From: Streptomyces sp. NBC_00425
GTDB lineage: Bacteria; Actinomycetota; Actinomycetes; Streptomycetales; Streptomycetaceae
Direction: 5' to 3'
Length of the DNA: 64,000 bases
NCBI RefSeq assembly: GCF_036030735.1
Contig: NZ_CP107928.1
Coordinates: forward strand, 5,642,001-5,706,000
Made by a program: the position numbers and the translations under genes. The notes under the pieces were generated by a model, which was given only the letters and a program-made list of their open reading frames with translations, was not told where the DNA came from and ran no database searches. Shown in pieces: positions 35,802-45,965 of this stretch (position 1 is its first letter; every line of letters begins with the position of its first letter).

Positions 35802-37412
35802 TCAGTCGCCCCTGCGGACCGCGCCCGCCAGGATGGAGCCCTCCACCTCCTCGTACCGGCGGCGCTGCACCTCCGCCGTGCGGTGGCCCGAGAGCACCGT
35901 CCCAAGCCAGCCGAGGGCGAAGCCCAGCGGCACGGTGACGATGCCGGTGGTGGTGAACGGGAACCAGTTGAAGTCGGCCTCGGGGAAGGCGGAGACGGGC
36001 GAGCCGGAGACCAGGTTCGTGCCCGGCATGAGGAGCAGGACGGACACGGTCCCGCCGATGAGCGTGGCGAGCAGGCCCGTGCGGGTGTAGCGGCGCCAGA
36101 AGAGGCTGTAGACGAGGGCCGGGGCGAGGGCCGACGCCCCGAGGCAGAAGGAGAGGGTGACCAGGGGCTGCAGGCTGCGGTGCTGGACCTGGGTGGCCAG
36201 CAGGATGGTGGGGACGCCGACCGCGAGGGCGGACAGCCGGGCCACGAGCATCTCGCGCCGCGGGGACGTCCGCGGCTTCTGCGCGGCGAACACGTCGTGC
36301 GCGAGGGAGTTGGCGCAGGCGAGGATCATGCCGGCGACCGAGGCGAGGACGGTGAGGAAGATCGCCGTCGTGACGGTGGTGAAGAGGAGGGTCTCGGCGG
36401 TGGACACGTCCGCGCCGAACGCGGCCCGCGAGCCCAGCAGGTAGGCGGTGTTGCCCCGGGGGTCGGCCCCGGCGATCAGCGCACGGCCGACGAGCGCGGT
36501 GGCGCCGAACCCGACGACCGTCATCACCAGCACGAACAGGGCGACCGCGGACACCGCCCAGGACATCGAACGGCGCACCTGGCGGGCGCTGGAGGCGGTG
36601 TACATGCGCATGGTGATGTGGGGCAGGCACGCGCCGCCCAGCACGACCGACAGCTGCGAGACGATCATGTCGACGCGGGGATAGGGGCCGTCGGCGAACT
36701 CCAGGCCGGAGCGCAGGAAGGCGTCGCCGACCCCGCTCCCCTCGGCCGCCGCGTCGAAGAGCGCGCCGGGGCTGCCGTCGAAGCGGTACAGGATGATCAC
36801 CGCGATGACCGTGCCGGAGCCGAGCAGCGTGACGATCTTCAGCATCTGGATGAGGGCGGTGCCCTTCATGCCGCCGATCGCCGCGTAGCTGATCATCAGC
36901 ACGCCCATGCAGACGACGCAGCCCGTCTTCACCGAGTCGCCGGAGAAGCCGAGGATGAAGGCGAGCAGCTGGCCGGTGCCGGCGAGCTGGACGAGCATCA
37001 TCGGCAGCAGCGCGGCGAGGGTGACCGCGCACGCCGTGATGCGCACCGCGCGGCCCGGCATCCGCCGCGCGAGCGCGTCGCCCATGGTGAACCGGCCCGC
37101 GTTGCGCAGCGGTTCGGCCAGCAGGAACATCAGCAGCATCAGCGAGAGCACGGTGCTGAGGGCGAGGACGACGCCGTCGTAGCCGCACAGGGCGATCACT
37201 CCGCCGGTGCCCAGGACGGTGGCGGCGGAGATGTAGTCGCCCGCGATGGCCAGGCCGTTGCGCAGCGGGGAGAGCGAGCGGTAGCCGGTGTAGAACTCGT
37301 CGAGGTCGTCGCGGTCGGGGCCGGTCATCACGCACAGCAGCAGCGTGATGGTGGCGACGGCGGTGAACGCCACGAGGGACATGGTCTGGGCGTCGCCGGT
37401 GAGTTCCGTCAT
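35802..37412 (-). CDS. Cation/acetate-type sodium:solute symporter (ActP/MctC-like)
   Basis: A 536-residue SSS-family carrier with about 13 transmembrane helices. DDLDEFYTGYRSLSPLRNGLAIAGDYISAA at the start and the SYAAIGGMKGTALIQMLKIV segment (about 180-200) are typical of acetate/monocarboxylate symporters. A DUF485 gene lies immediately upstream, overlapping by 4 bases; that pairing is characteristic of ActP-type transporters. Uptake of acetate or pyruvate with Na+ or H+ is likely. The C-terminal tail is charged and cytoplasmic. Confidence 0.92.
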   Translation of the reverse strand: MTELTGDAQTMSLVAFTAVATITLLLCVMTGPDRDDLDEFYTGYRSLSPLRNGLAIAGDYISAATVLGTGGVIALCGYDGVVLALSTVLSLMLLMFLLAEPLRNAGRFTMGDALARRMPGRAVRITACAVTLAALLPMMLVQLAGTGQLLAFILGFSGDSVKTGCVVCMGVLMISYAAIGGMKGTALIQMLKIVTLLGSGTVIAVIILYRFDGSPGALFDAAAEGSGVGDAFLRSGLEFADGPYPRVDMIVSQLSVVLGGACLPHITMRMYTASSARQVRRSMSWAVSAVALFVLVMTVVGFGATALVGRALIAGADPRGNTAYLLGSRAAFGADVSTAETLLFTTVTTAIFLTVLASVAGMILACANSLAHDVFAAQKPRTSPRREMLVARLSALAVGVPTILLATQVQHRSLQPLVTLSFCLGASALAPALVYSLFWRRYTRTGLLATLIGGTVSVLLLMPGTNLVSGSPVSAFPEADFNWFPFTTTGIVTVPLGFALGWLGTVLSGHRTAEVQRRRYEEVEGSILAGAVRRGD

Positions 37413-37867
37413 CGTCGGACCTCCCCGGGGCGCGTTCCGCGCCGGTCCCGGGACTCCCGCGCGGTGCGGGTGTCGTCCCGTCTGGCGTCGATCTCGGCGA
37501 GCTTGCGGATGCGGTCGGCGAGCGGGTCGACGTGCCGGCGGGCCGTGCGCTCGTACAGGACGATCGCCAGCCAGGTGACGGGGAGCTGGAGCAGGGCGAG
37601 CAGCAGTCCGGCGGGGAGGCCGGGGGCGGGCGTGCCGGTCATCAGGGACGGCGCGAACGCCGACAGGAGGAGGAAGACGACGAAGTAGCCGAGCGCGGTG
37701 AGGGTCGCCACGCGTCGCTGGCGGCGGTAGGCGCCGCGCAGGATCCGCAGATCGCTGTGGCGGCCGAGGGGGGCGTGGCGGTCCGGCCGCGGTCGCTGCG
37801 GCTCGGGCGGTGGGGGTGGCGGCTGCCAGGGGTAGGTGGGGTGGGGGTATGACGGGTCGTGGGACAT
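37409..37867 (-). CDS. DUF485 (YjcH-like) membrane protein
   Basis: A 152-residue protein: a Pro-rich cytoplasmic N-terminus (about 1-40), the DUF485 motif LRGAYRRQRRVATLTALGYFVVFLLLS with the first helix, a second helix (about 85-108), and a charged tail. Start at MSHDPSYPH (37867). Its stop overlaps the symporter start (ATGA), so the two are translationally coupled. DUF485 proteins accompany acetate symporters in many bacteria; their exact role is not established. Confidence 0.88.
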   Translation of the reverse strand: MSHDPSYPHPTYPWQPPPPPPEPQRPRPDRHAPLGRHSDLRILRGAYRRQRRVATLTALGYFVVFLLLSAFAPSLMTGTPAPGLPAGLLLALLQLPVTWLAIVLYERTARRHVDPLADRIRKLAEIDARRDDTRTARESRDRRGTRPGEVRR

Positions 37868-38574
37868 CCCGCTCCTTGCATGGCTCGGATCCGAGGCGGC
37901 GGACCGCAGGGAGGTGGGGGGCGAGGGAGGCACGTTACTCGGGAGTACGGTCGCTGCGAAGTCTTTTCACCAAACTGGTCGGTCGGTATGCGCTTACTGG
38001 GCGAAACAGGCTCCCACCTGGGCTGTTACCCGCGTTAACCCCCGTGCTTTTCCGGGAATGCGAGGGGCGTCCCGAGGCGCGTCCCCCGCTCGCGCGGAAA
38101 TCAGCGCCGGGACCTCGCGCCCCCGCGCCCCCGCGTGCCCCCTGCATCCATCTGCCGGAACCCGGCTTTCCACTTGATCCTCACGCGACGGGAGGGCGCA
38201 GCCTGGGCGGGGCGGAGGGTGGAGAGACCCCCGAGTGCCTCTCCACCTGGCGGTGGACAGCCCCTAGGGGTCTCTCCGTACTACGGCTGGGGGTGGGTTC
38301 GTTCCGGCGGAGGAGGAGAACCCCCCTGCGCCGTCCTTAACCTGGCTTTACGCCGTCGACGGGGGCGGGCGGGACCGGCGGGGCGGTCAACCCCACCCAC
38401 GGGGGGTGGGGTTAACCCCCCGGGAAGACGGGCCCGGGCACCAGCGCGCGGGCCCGCCTCCCGCCGACACACTTCTCGACGTAGCGCTTCACCGTCCGGC
38501 ACCGCCACGCACCGTCCGGCGGCACCGGCCCGGGGCGCTCGTCCACCGCAGACTTTCGACTGAGGAGACTGACC
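37868..38574. other. Long intergenic region with two stacked inverted repeats
   Basis: About 700 bases without a convincing gene. GGAGAGACCCC (38221-38231) pairs perfectly with GGGGTCTCTCC (38267-38277), with an inner CCACC/GGTGG stem in its loop. AACCCCACCC (38389-38398) pairs with GGGTGGGGTT (38404-38413). Both lie upstream of the ABC transporter operon. They could be leader RNA structures or terminators. The rest shows nothing recognisable. Confidence 0.5.
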
Positions 38575-39363
38575 GTGACTTCGGCTGTGACCATTCCCAG
38601 GCACGGGGGCACTGGAGGGCGTACGGCCGTTGCCGCGCGAGCGCGACAGGTCGTCAAGGCGTACGGGTCCGGGGAGACCCGGGTCGTCGCCCTCGACCAC
38701 GTCGACGTGGACATCACCCGTGGCCAGTTCACCGCGATCATGGGCCCCTCGGGGTCCGGCAAGTCCACGCTGATGCACTGCCTCGCCGGTCTCGACACCG
38801 TCTCGTCGGGCCAGATCTACCTGGACGAGACCGAGATCACCGGGCTCAAGGACAAGAAGCTCACCAAGCTGCGCCGGGACCGGATCGGGTTCATCTTCCA
38901 GGCGTTCAACCTGCTGCCCACCCTGAACGCGCTCGAGAACATCACCCTGCCGATGGACATAGCCGGCCGCAAGCCGGACAAGGCGTGGCTGAGCCAGGTC
39001 GTGGAGACCGTCGGCCTCGCCGACCGCCTCAAGCACCGTCCCACCCAGCTCTCCGGCGGTCAGCAGCAGCGCGTCGCCGTGGCCCGCGCCCTGGCCGCCC
39101 GCCCGGAGATCATCTTCGGGGACGAGCCCACCGGAAACCTCGACTCGCGCGCCGGCGCCGAGGTCCTGGGCTTCCTGCGCCGCTCGGTGGACGACCTGGG
39201 GCAGACCATCGTGATGGTCACGCACGACCCGGTGGCCGCCTCCTACGCCGACCGGGTGCTGTACCTCGCGGACGGCAGGATCGTCGACGAGATGTTCAAG
39301 CCGACCGCCGAGACCGTCCTCGACCGCATGAAGGACTTCGACGCGCGGGGGCGTACGTCATGA
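38575..39363 (+). CDS. ABC transporter ATP-binding protein (MacB/LolD type)
   Basis: A 262-residue ATPase with Walker A GPSGSGKST (about 63-71), Q-loop FIFQAFNLLPTLNALENI, signature QLSGGQQQRVAVARAL, Walker B IIFGDEPTGNLDSR and H-loop VTHD. The sequence falls in the MacB/LolD exporter class, which works with FtsX-fold permeases. GTG at 38575 is preceded by GAGGAGAC. Its stop codon overlaps the start of the permease gene (ATGA). Confidence 0.95.
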   Translation: MTSAVTIPRHGGTGGRTAVAARARQVVKAYGSGETRVVALDHVDVDITRGQFTAIMGPSGSGKSTLMHCLAGLDTVSSGQIYLDETEITGLKDKKLTKLRRDRIGFIFQAFNLLPTLNALENITLPMDIAGRKPDKAWLSQVVETVGLADRLKHRPTQLSGGQQQRVAVARALAARPEIIFGDEPTGNLDSRAGAEVLGFLRRSVDDLGQTIVMVTHDPVAASYADRVLYLADGRIVDEMFKPTAETVLDRMKDFDARGRTS

Positions 39364-41939
39364 CCGTGCTCAAGACCTCGATGCGCAACTTCTTCGCGCA
39401 CAAGGGACGCATGGCCCTGTCGGCCGTGGCGGTCCTGCTGTCCGTGGCGTTCGTCTGCGGGACGCTGGTGTTCACCGACACGATGAACACGACGTTCGAC
39501 AAGCTCTTCGCCGCCACCTCCTCCGATGTGACGGTGAGCGCGAAGGGCGCCTCGGACACCGGTGAGACGACCGCCGACAACGGAAAGCCGCCGGTCATGC
39601 CGGCCTCCGTGCTCGACGAGGTGCGCAGGACCAAGGGCGTGAAGTCCGCGGAGGGCGCGGTCTTCACCAGCGCGGCGACCGTGGTCGACGCCGACAAGGA
39701 CAGCCTGTCGCCGTCCAGCGGCGCTCCCACCATCGTCGGCAGCTGGAACGCCAACGAAGCCCGCACCATGAAGATCACCGAAGGCGCGGCGCCCAAGGGC
39801 TCCGGCCAGGTCATGGCCGACGAGGACACCGCCGACAAGCACCACCTGAAGCTCGGCGACGAGATCGGCGTGATCACCGCGGTCGGCACGCACACCGCGA
39901 AGATCTCCGGCATCGCCGCCTTCCAGGTCACCAACCCCGGCGCGGCGATCTTCTACCTGGACACCGCGACCGCCCAGAAGACACTGGTCGGCGAGGCGAA
40001 CGTCTACACGAACGTCAACGTCACGGCCGCGGCCGGCGTCAGCGACGAGCAGCTGAAGAAGAACGTCGCGGCCGGGATCGGCGCCGACTACAAGGTGCAG
40101 ACCGCCAAGGAGACCGCGGACGCCAACCGCAAGGACGTCGGGAGCTTCCTGGACGTGATGAAGTACGCGATGCTCGGCTTCGCCGGGATCGCCTTCCTCG
40201 TCGGCATCTTCCTCATCATCAACACCTTCTCGATGCTGGTCGCCCAGCGCACCCGTGAGATCGGCCTGATGCGGGCCATCGGCTCCAGCCGCAAACAGGT
40301 CAACCGCTCGGTGCTCGCGGAGGCCCTGCTCCTGGGCGTCGTCGGCTCCGTCCTCGGCGTCGGCGCGGGCGTCGGCATCGCCGTCGGCCTGATGAAGCTC
40401 ATGAGCATGACCGGAATGAACCTCTCCACCGACGACCTGACGGTCGCCTGGACGACCCCGGTCGTCGGCATGATCCTCGGCATCGTCGTCACAGTGCTGG
40501 CGGCCTACCTCCCGGCCCGCCGAGCCGGGAAGGTCTCCCCGATGGCCGCGCTGCGCGACGCCGGCGCCCCGGCGGACGCCAAGGCCGGCGTCGTGCGGGC
40601 CGTCATCGGTCTGCTGCTCACCGTCGGCGGCGGCGCGGGCCTCTACCTGGCCTCCGTCGCCGAGAAGGCCGCCGAGGGCTCGATGTGGCTGGGCCTCGGC
40701 GTGGTGCTGAGCCTGATCGGCTTCGTGGTGATCGGCCCGCTGCTGGCCGGCGGCGTGGTGCGGGTGCTGGGCGCGGTCCTGCTGAGGGCGTTCGGCCCGG
40801 TGGGGCGGATGGCGGAGCGCAACGCGCTGCGCAACCCGCGCCGCACCGGCGCCACGGGCGCGGCCCTCATGATCGGTCTGGCGCTGGTCGCCTGTCTGTC
40901 GGTGGTCGGCTCCTCCATGGTCGCCTCGGCCACCGAGGAACTCGACAAAAGCGTCGGCACGGACTTCATCATCCAGAGCGACACGGGCCAGCGCGTGACG
41001 GCCGACGCGGTGAAGGCCATCAGGTCGACCCCGGGCCTGGCGCGGGTCACCGAGTACAAGGGGACCCAGGCCGACTTCACCACCCCCGACGGCAAGACCC
41101 TCGACAAGACGGAGATCACGGCGGCCGACCCGACCTACGCGACCGACCTGCGCGTCGAGACCGTCGCCGGCAAGCTCGCCGACGCCTACCGGCTCGACTC
41201 GATGTCCGTCCACGAGAAGTTCGCCGAGGACCACAAGATCAAGCTGGGCTCCACGATCTCCGTGGCGTTCAAGGACGGATCCACCGCCCGGCTGACGGTC
41301 CGCGCGATCACCAGCAGCGACGGCGTCATCGACCAGGGCGCGATGTACACCTCCATCGACACCCTGAAGAAGTACGTCCCGGCCGGCAAGCTGCCGCTCG
41401 ACCAGCTGGTCTTCGCCTCCGCGAAGGACGGGCAGCAGGACGCCGCGTACACGGCCCTGAAGTCGGCGCTGCACGACTACCCGCAGTACGTCGTGCGCGA
41501 CCAGACCGACTACAAGCAGGAGCTGAAGGACCAGATCGGGCAGCTGCTGAACCTGATCTACGGCCTGCTCGCCCTCGCGATCATCGTCGCCGTCCTCGGC
41601 GTGGTGAACACCCTGGCACTGTCGGTGGTGGAGCGCACCCGGGAGATCGGCCTGATGCGGGCGATCGGTCTCTCCCGCCGCCAGCTGCGCCGCATGATCC
41701 GCATGGAGTCGGTCGTCATCGCCCTCTTCGGCGCCCTGCTCGGCCTCGGGCTGGGCATGGGATGGGGCGCGACCGCGCAGCAGCTCCTCGCCCTGCAGGG
41801 GCTGGACGTCCTCGACATCCCGTGGCCGACGATCATCGGCGTGTTCATCGGCTCCGCGTTCGTGGGCCTGTTCGCGGCACTGATCCCGGCGTTCCGAGCG
41901 GGCCGCATGAACGTCCTGAACGCGATCGCGACGGACTAG
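39360..41939 (+). CDS. ABC transporter permease with two FtsX domains
   Basis: An 859-residue permease with a first helix at about 18-38, a large extracytoplasmic domain (about 40-260), three helices with the FtsX motif TREIGLMRAIGSSRKQV (about 300), a second soluble domain (about 500-720), and a C-terminal FtsX unit with TREIGLMRAIGLSRRQL. It is coupled to the ATPase gene just upstream. Such pairs export lipids, peptides or antibiotics or act mechanically on cell-wall enzymes; the substrate is unknown. A related permease lies at 62368-64000. Confidence 0.94.
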   Translation: MTVLKTSMRNFFAHKGRMALSAVAVLLSVAFVCGTLVFTDTMNTTFDKLFAATSSDVTVSAKGASDTGETTADNGKPPVMPASVLDEVRRTKGVKSAEGAVFTSAATVVDADKDSLSPSSGAPTIVGSWNANEARTMKITEGAAPKGSGQVMADEDTADKHHLKLGDEIGVITAVGTHTAKISGIAAFQVTNPGAAIFYLDTATAQKTLVGEANVYTNVNVTAAAGVSDEQLKKNVAAGIGADYKVQTAKETADANRKDVGSFLDVMKYAMLGFAGIAFLVGIFLIINTFSMLVAQRTREIGLMRAIGSSRKQVNRSVLAEALLLGVVGSVLGVGAGVGIAVGLMKLMSMTGMNLSTDDLTVAWTTPVVGMILGIVVTVLAAYLPARRAGKVSPMAALRDAGAPADAKAGVVRAVIGLLLTVGGGAGLYLASVAEKAAEGSMWLGLGVVLSLIGFVVIGPLLAGGVVRVLGAVLLRAFGPVGRMAERNALRNPRRTGATGAALMIGLALVACLSVVGSSMVASATEELDKSVGTDFIIQSDTGQRVTADAVKAIRSTPGLARVTEYKGTQADFTTPDGKTLDKTEITAADPTYATDLRVETVAGKLADAYRLDSMSVHEKFAEDHKIKLGSTISVAFKDGSTARLTVRAITSSDGVIDQGAMYTSIDTLKKYVPAGKLPLDQLVFASAKDGQQDAAYTALKSALHDYPQYVVRDQTDYKQELKDQIGQLLNLIYGLLALAIIVAVLGVVNTLALSVVERTREIGLMRAIGLSRRQLRRMIRMESVVIALFGALLGLGLGMGWGATAQQLLALQGLDVLDIPWPTIIGVFIGSAFVGLFAALIPAFRAGRMNVLNAIATD

Positions 41940-41966
41940 CCGCGAGGGGTTCCGGCTTCCCCGAAC

Positions 41967-42009
41967 AGCCCGGCATCGAGAAGGACGGGGGTCTTCTCGG
42001 TGCCGGGCT
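41967..42009 (+). terminator. Terminator hairpin after the ABC operon
   Basis: A 17-bp stem with one wobble pair, AGCCCGGCATCGAGAAG (41967-41983) with 41993-42009, 9-nt loop, 27 bases after the stop codon. The remaining stretch to mfd (42010-42271) shows no other clear feature. Confidence 0.8.
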
Positions 42010-42271
42010 CCTGCGTGCTCCGGGCCGGTCCGGGAACGGCCCCTCCGCGGCGGCGCGGACGAAAAGATCCGGTCATCGCCCCCCACCGGCTCCCGCGGTT
42101 GTCCACAGCCCCCGGCGAACGACCCCGCCCCGTCGTACCCTGGACACCCCCGGCCCGTGACACGCGTCGGGCCCTTCGCGTTGCCCACCCCGGACCCGGT
42201 GCACCCGTGTCGCCGCGAGAGACATCCCGCGAGAACGAGACGTGCCCGGGCCCCTCGACGGAAAGCCCTCC

Positions 42272-45200
42272 ATGAGCCTGCACGGTCTGCTCGACGCCGT
42301 CGTCAAGGACGCCGCCCTCGCGGAAGCCATCCCCGCGGCCGCCGACGGCAACCGCATGCACGTCGATCTGGTCGGTCCCCCGGCGGCCCGCCCCTTCGCG
42401 ATCGCCGCCCTCGCCCGCGAGACCGGCCGCACCGTCCTCGCGGTGACCGCCACCGGCCGCGAGGCCGAGGACCTCGCCGCCGCCCTGCGCTCGCTGCTCC
42501 CGCCGGACGGCGTCGTCGAGTACCCCTCCTGGGAGACGCTCCCGCACGAGCGCCTCAGCCCGCGCAGCGACACCGTCGGCCGCCGCCTCGCCGTGCTGCG
42601 CCGGCTTTCCCACCCGCGACCCGACGACCCGGAGACCGGCCCCGTCTCGGTGGTCGTCGCACCCGTCCGCTCCGTGCTCCAGCCGCAGGTCAAGGGACTC
42701 GGCGACCTGGAACCGGTGGCGCTGCGCTCCGGGGGGACCGCCGACCTGAACGAGATCGTCGAAGCGCTCGCCGCGGCCGCCTACGCGCGCGTGGAGCTCG
42801 TCGAGAAGCGCGGCGAGTTCGCCGTCCGCGGCGGCATCCTGGACGTGTTCCCGCCCACCGAGGAACACCCCCTGCGCGTCGAGTTCTGGGGCGACGACGT
42901 CGAGGAGATCCGCTACTTCAAGGTCGCCGACCAGCGCTCCCTGGAAGTCGCCGAGCACGGCCTGTGGGCGCCGCCCTGCCGTGAGCTGCTGCTCACCGAC
43001 GACGTGCGCACGCGTGCCGGCGTCCTCGCCGAACAGCACCCCGAGCTGGGCGAACTGCTCGGGAAGATCGCCGAGGGCATCGCGGTCGAGGGCATGGAGT
43101 CCCTGGCCCCGGTGCTCGTCGACGACATGGAGCTGCTGATCGACGTCCTGCCCAAGCGCGCGATGGCCGTCGTCTGCGACCCGGAGCGGGTCCGCACCCG
43201 CGCCGCCGACCTCGTGGCCACGTCGCAGGAGTTCCTGCAGGCCTCCTGGGCGGCCACGGCGGGCGGCGGCGAGGCGCCCATCGACGTCGGCGCGGCCTCC
43301 CTGTGGTCGATCGCGGACGTCCGCGAACACGCGCGCGAGCTCGACATGATGTGGTGGTCGGTGTCGCCGTTCGCGGCCGACGACGAGCTGGACGACGGCA
43401 CGCTGAAGCTCGGCATGCAAGCGCCCGAGACGTACCGCGGCGACACCGCGAAGGCCCTCGCGGACACCAAGGGCTGGCTCGCGGACGGCTGGCGCGTCGC
43501 CTTCGTCACCGAGGCGCACGGCCCGGCCGCCCGCACGGTCGAGGTGCTCGGCGGCGAGGGCGTGGCCGCCCGTCTCGACGGCGACCTGACCGAGCTGAGC
43601 CCCTCCGTCGTGCACGTCTCCTGCGGCTCGATCGACTACGGCTTCGTCGACCGCGCGCTGCGCCTCGCCGTCCTCACCGAGACCGACCTGACCGGCCAGA
43701 AGGCGGCCGGCAAGGACGGCGCGCGCATGCCCGCGCGCCGCCGCAAGACCATCGACCCGCTCACCCTCGAGGCCGGCGACTACATCGTCCACGAGCAGCA
43801 CGGCGTGGGCCGCTACATCGAGATGGTGCAGCGCACCGTCCAGGGCGCCACGCGCGAGTACCTGGTCGTGGAGTACGCGCCCGCCAAGCGCGGCCAGCCC
43901 GGCGACCGCCTCTACATCCCCACCGACCAGCTGGAGCAGATCACCAAGTACGTCGGCGGTGAGGCGCCCACGCTGCACCGGCTCGGCGGCGCGGACTGGA
44001 CGAAGACCAAGGCGCGCGCCAAGAAGGCCGTCAAGGAGATCGCCGCCGACCTGATCAAGCTGTACAGCGCGCGGATGGCGGCCCCCGGCCACGCCTTCGG
44101 CGCCGACACCCCCTGGCAGCGCGAACTGGAGGACGCCTTCCCCTACGCGGAGACGCCCGACCAGCTCACCACCATCGCCGAGGTCAAGGACGACATGGAG
44201 AAGACGGTCCCGATGGACCGCCTGATCTGCGGCGACGTCGGCTACGGCAAGACGGAGATCGCGGTCCGCGCCGCCTTCAAGGCCGTCCAGGACGGCAAGC
44301 AGGTCGCCGTCCTCGTGCCCACGACCCTGCTGGTGCAGCAGCACTTCGGCACGTTCAGCGAGCGCTACGCGCAGTTCCCGGTGAAGGTCCGCGCCCTCTC
44401 CCGCTTCCAGACGGACGCCGAGGCGAAGGCCACCCTGGAGGGACTGCGCGAGGGCTCCGTGGACGTCGTCATCGGCACCCACCGTCTGTTCTCCTCCGAG
44501 ACGAAGTTCAAGGACCTCGGACTGGTCATCGTCGACGAGGAGCAGCGTTTCGGCGTCGAGCACAAGGAGCAGCTGAAGAAGCTCCGCGCGAACGTGGACG
44601 TCCTGACGATGTCGGCGACCCCGATCCCGAGGACCCTGGAGATGGCGGTGACGGGCATCCGCGAGATGTCGACGATCACCACGCCCCCGGAGGAGCGCCA
44701 CCCGGTGCTCACGTTCGTCGGCCCCTACGAGCAGAAGCAGATCGGCGCCGCCGTCCGCCGCGAACTGCTGCGCGAGGGCCAGGTCTTCTACATCCACAAC
44801 CGGGTCGAGTCGATCGACCGGGCGGCGGCGAGACTGCGCGAGATCATTCCCGAGGCGCGCATCGCCACCGCGCACGGCCAGATGTCGGAGTCGGCGCTGG
44901 AGCAGGTCGTCGTCGACTTCTGGGAGAAGAAGTTCGACGTGCTCGTCTCGACGACGATCGTCGAGTCCGGCATCGACATCTCCAACGCCAACACGCTGAT
45001 CGTGGAGCGCGGCGACACCTTCGGCCTGTCCCAGCTGCACCAGCTGCGCGGCCGGGTGGGCCGGGGCAGGGAGCGCGGCTACGCCTACTTCCTCTACCCG
45101 CCGGAGAAGCCGCTCACGGAGACCGCCCACGAGCGGCTCGCCACCATCGCCCAGCACACCGAGATGGGCGCGGGCATGTACGTGGCGATGAAGGACCTCG

Positions 45201-45805
45201 AGATCCGCGGCGCGGGCAACCTGCTCGGCGGCGAGCAGTCCGGCCATATCGCGGGCGTCGGCTTCGACCTGTACGTGCGGATGGTCGGCGAGGCCGTGGC
45301 GGACTACCGGCGTCAGCTGGAGACCGGCGAGATCGAGGAGGAGCCGCCGCTCGAGGTCAAGATCGAGCTGCCGGTCGACGCGCACGTCCCGCACGACTAC
45401 GCGCCGGGCGAGCGGCTGCGCCTGCAGGCCTACCGGGCCATCGCCTCCGCGAACTCGGAGGACGACGTCAGGGCGGTCCGCGAGGAACTCGTCGACCGGT
45501 ACGGCAAGTTGCCCGAGCCGGTGGAGAACCTGCTGCTGGTGGCGGGGCTGCGGATGCTGGCACGCGCCTGCGGCGTCGGCGAGATCGTGCTCCAGGGCGT
45601 CAACATCCGCTTCGCGCCGGTGGAGTTGCGCGAGTCGCAGGAACTGCGCCTGAAGCGGCTGTACCCCGGGTCGGTCATCAAGCCGGCCGCGCACCAGGTC
45701 CTCGTGCCCCGCCCGAAGACCGCGAAGGTCGGCGGCAAGCCGCTGGTCGGACGGGAACTCCTGGGCTGGGTGGGCGAGTTCCTGGCCACGGTGCTGGGCT
45801 CGTAG
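42272..45805 (+). CDS. mfd: Transcription-repair coupling factor
   Basis: An 1177-residue DNA translocase that removes stalled RNA polymerase and recruits UvrA. UvrB-like N-terminal domains (about 1-480) are followed by an RNA-polymerase-interaction domain with GDYIVHEQHGVGRYIEM (about 505), a helicase core with GDVGYGKTEIAVRAAF (Walker A, about 655), the DEEQ box VDEEQRFGVEHKE, and the TRG motif region (AHGQMSE), ending in the D7 domain. The start at 42272 (MSLHGLLDAV) is preferred to GTG 42242 from the family N-terminus. Confidence 0.97.
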   Translation: MSLHGLLDAVVKDAALAEAIPAAADGNRMHVDLVGPPAARPFAIAALARETGRTVLAVTATGREAEDLAAALRSLLPPDGVVEYPSWETLPHERLSPRSDTVGRRLAVLRRLSHPRPDDPETGPVSVVVAPVRSVLQPQVKGLGDLEPVALRSGGTADLNEIVEALAAAAYARVELVEKRGEFAVRGGILDVFPPTEEHPLRVEFWGDDVEEIRYFKVADQRSLEVAEHGLWAPPCRELLLTDDVRTRAGVLAEQHPELGELLGKIAEGIAVEGMESLAPVLVDDMELLIDVLPKRAMAVVCDPERVRTRAADLVATSQEFLQASWAATAGGGEAPIDVGAASLWSIADVREHARELDMMWWSVSPFAADDELDDGTLKLGMQAPETYRGDTAKALADTKGWLADGWRVAFVTEAHGPAARTVEVLGGEGVAARLDGDLTELSPSVVHVSCGSIDYGFVDRALRLAVLTETDLTGQKAAGKDGARMPARRRKTIDPLTLEAGDYIVHEQHGVGRYIEMVQRTVQGATREYLVVEYAPAKRGQPGDRLYIPTDQLEQITKYVGGEAPTLHRLGGADWTKTKARAKKAVKEIAADLIKLYSARMAAPGHAFGADTPWQRELEDAFPYAETPDQLTTIAEVKDDMEKTVPMDRLICGDVGYGKTEIAVRAAFKAVQDGKQVAVLVPTTLLVQQHFGTFSERYAQFPVKVRALSRFQTDAEAKATLEGLREGSVDVVIGTHRLFSSETKFKDLGLVIVDEEQRFGVEHKEQLKKLRANVDVLTMSATPIPRTLEMAVTGIREMSTITTPPEERHPVLTFVGPYEQKQIGAAVRRELLREGQVFYIHNRVESIDRAAARLREIIPEARIATAHGQMSESALEQVVVDFWEKKFDVLVSTTIVESGIDISNANTLIVERGDTFGLSQLHQLRGRVGRGRERGYAYFLYPPEKPLTETAHERLATIAQHTEMGAGMYVAMKDLEIRGAGNLLGGEQSGHIAGVGFDLYVRMVGEAVADYRRQLETGEIEEEPPLEVKIELPVDAHVPHDYAPGERLRLQAYRAIASANSEDDVRAVREELVDRYGKLPEPVENLLLVAGLRMLARACGVGEIVLQGVNIRFAPVELRESQELRLKRLYPGSVIKPAAHQVLVPRPKTAKVGGKPLVGRELLGWVGEFLATVLGS

Positions 45806-45867
45806 CGGGCGGGGAAGGCGCGGCCGGGTGGACCCCGGCCGCCCGCGGGTGCGGCGACGGCGTGAAG

Positions 45868-45899
45868 CCGTCCGCGGAGCTTTCCTGCTCCGCGGACGG
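45868..45899. terminator. Terminator hairpin after mfd (convergent)
   Basis: Perfect 13-bp stem, CCGTCCGCGGAGC (45868-45880) and complement (45887-45899), with a 6-nt loop, between mfd and the converging small gene. Confidence 0.85.
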
Positions 45900-45965
45900 C
45901 CACGTCAGGCTCGCGGACCGGCTTGCGGACAGCGGCGGCCGGAGGGATCTCCGCAGGGTTCCCGG

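Noticed and set aside
42242..42271. GTG 42242 as the mfd start
   Set aside because: The added residues (PGPLDGKPS) do not resemble Mfd N-termini, and MSLHGLLDAV at 42272 does.
41936..45694. A very long open frame on the minus strand opposite mfd (over 1200 codons)
   Set aside because: It is the antisense shadow of the mfd reading frame in GC-rich DNA: composition is Arg/Gly/Val/Leu-biased and no domain is visible, whereas the plus strand encodes full-length Mfd.
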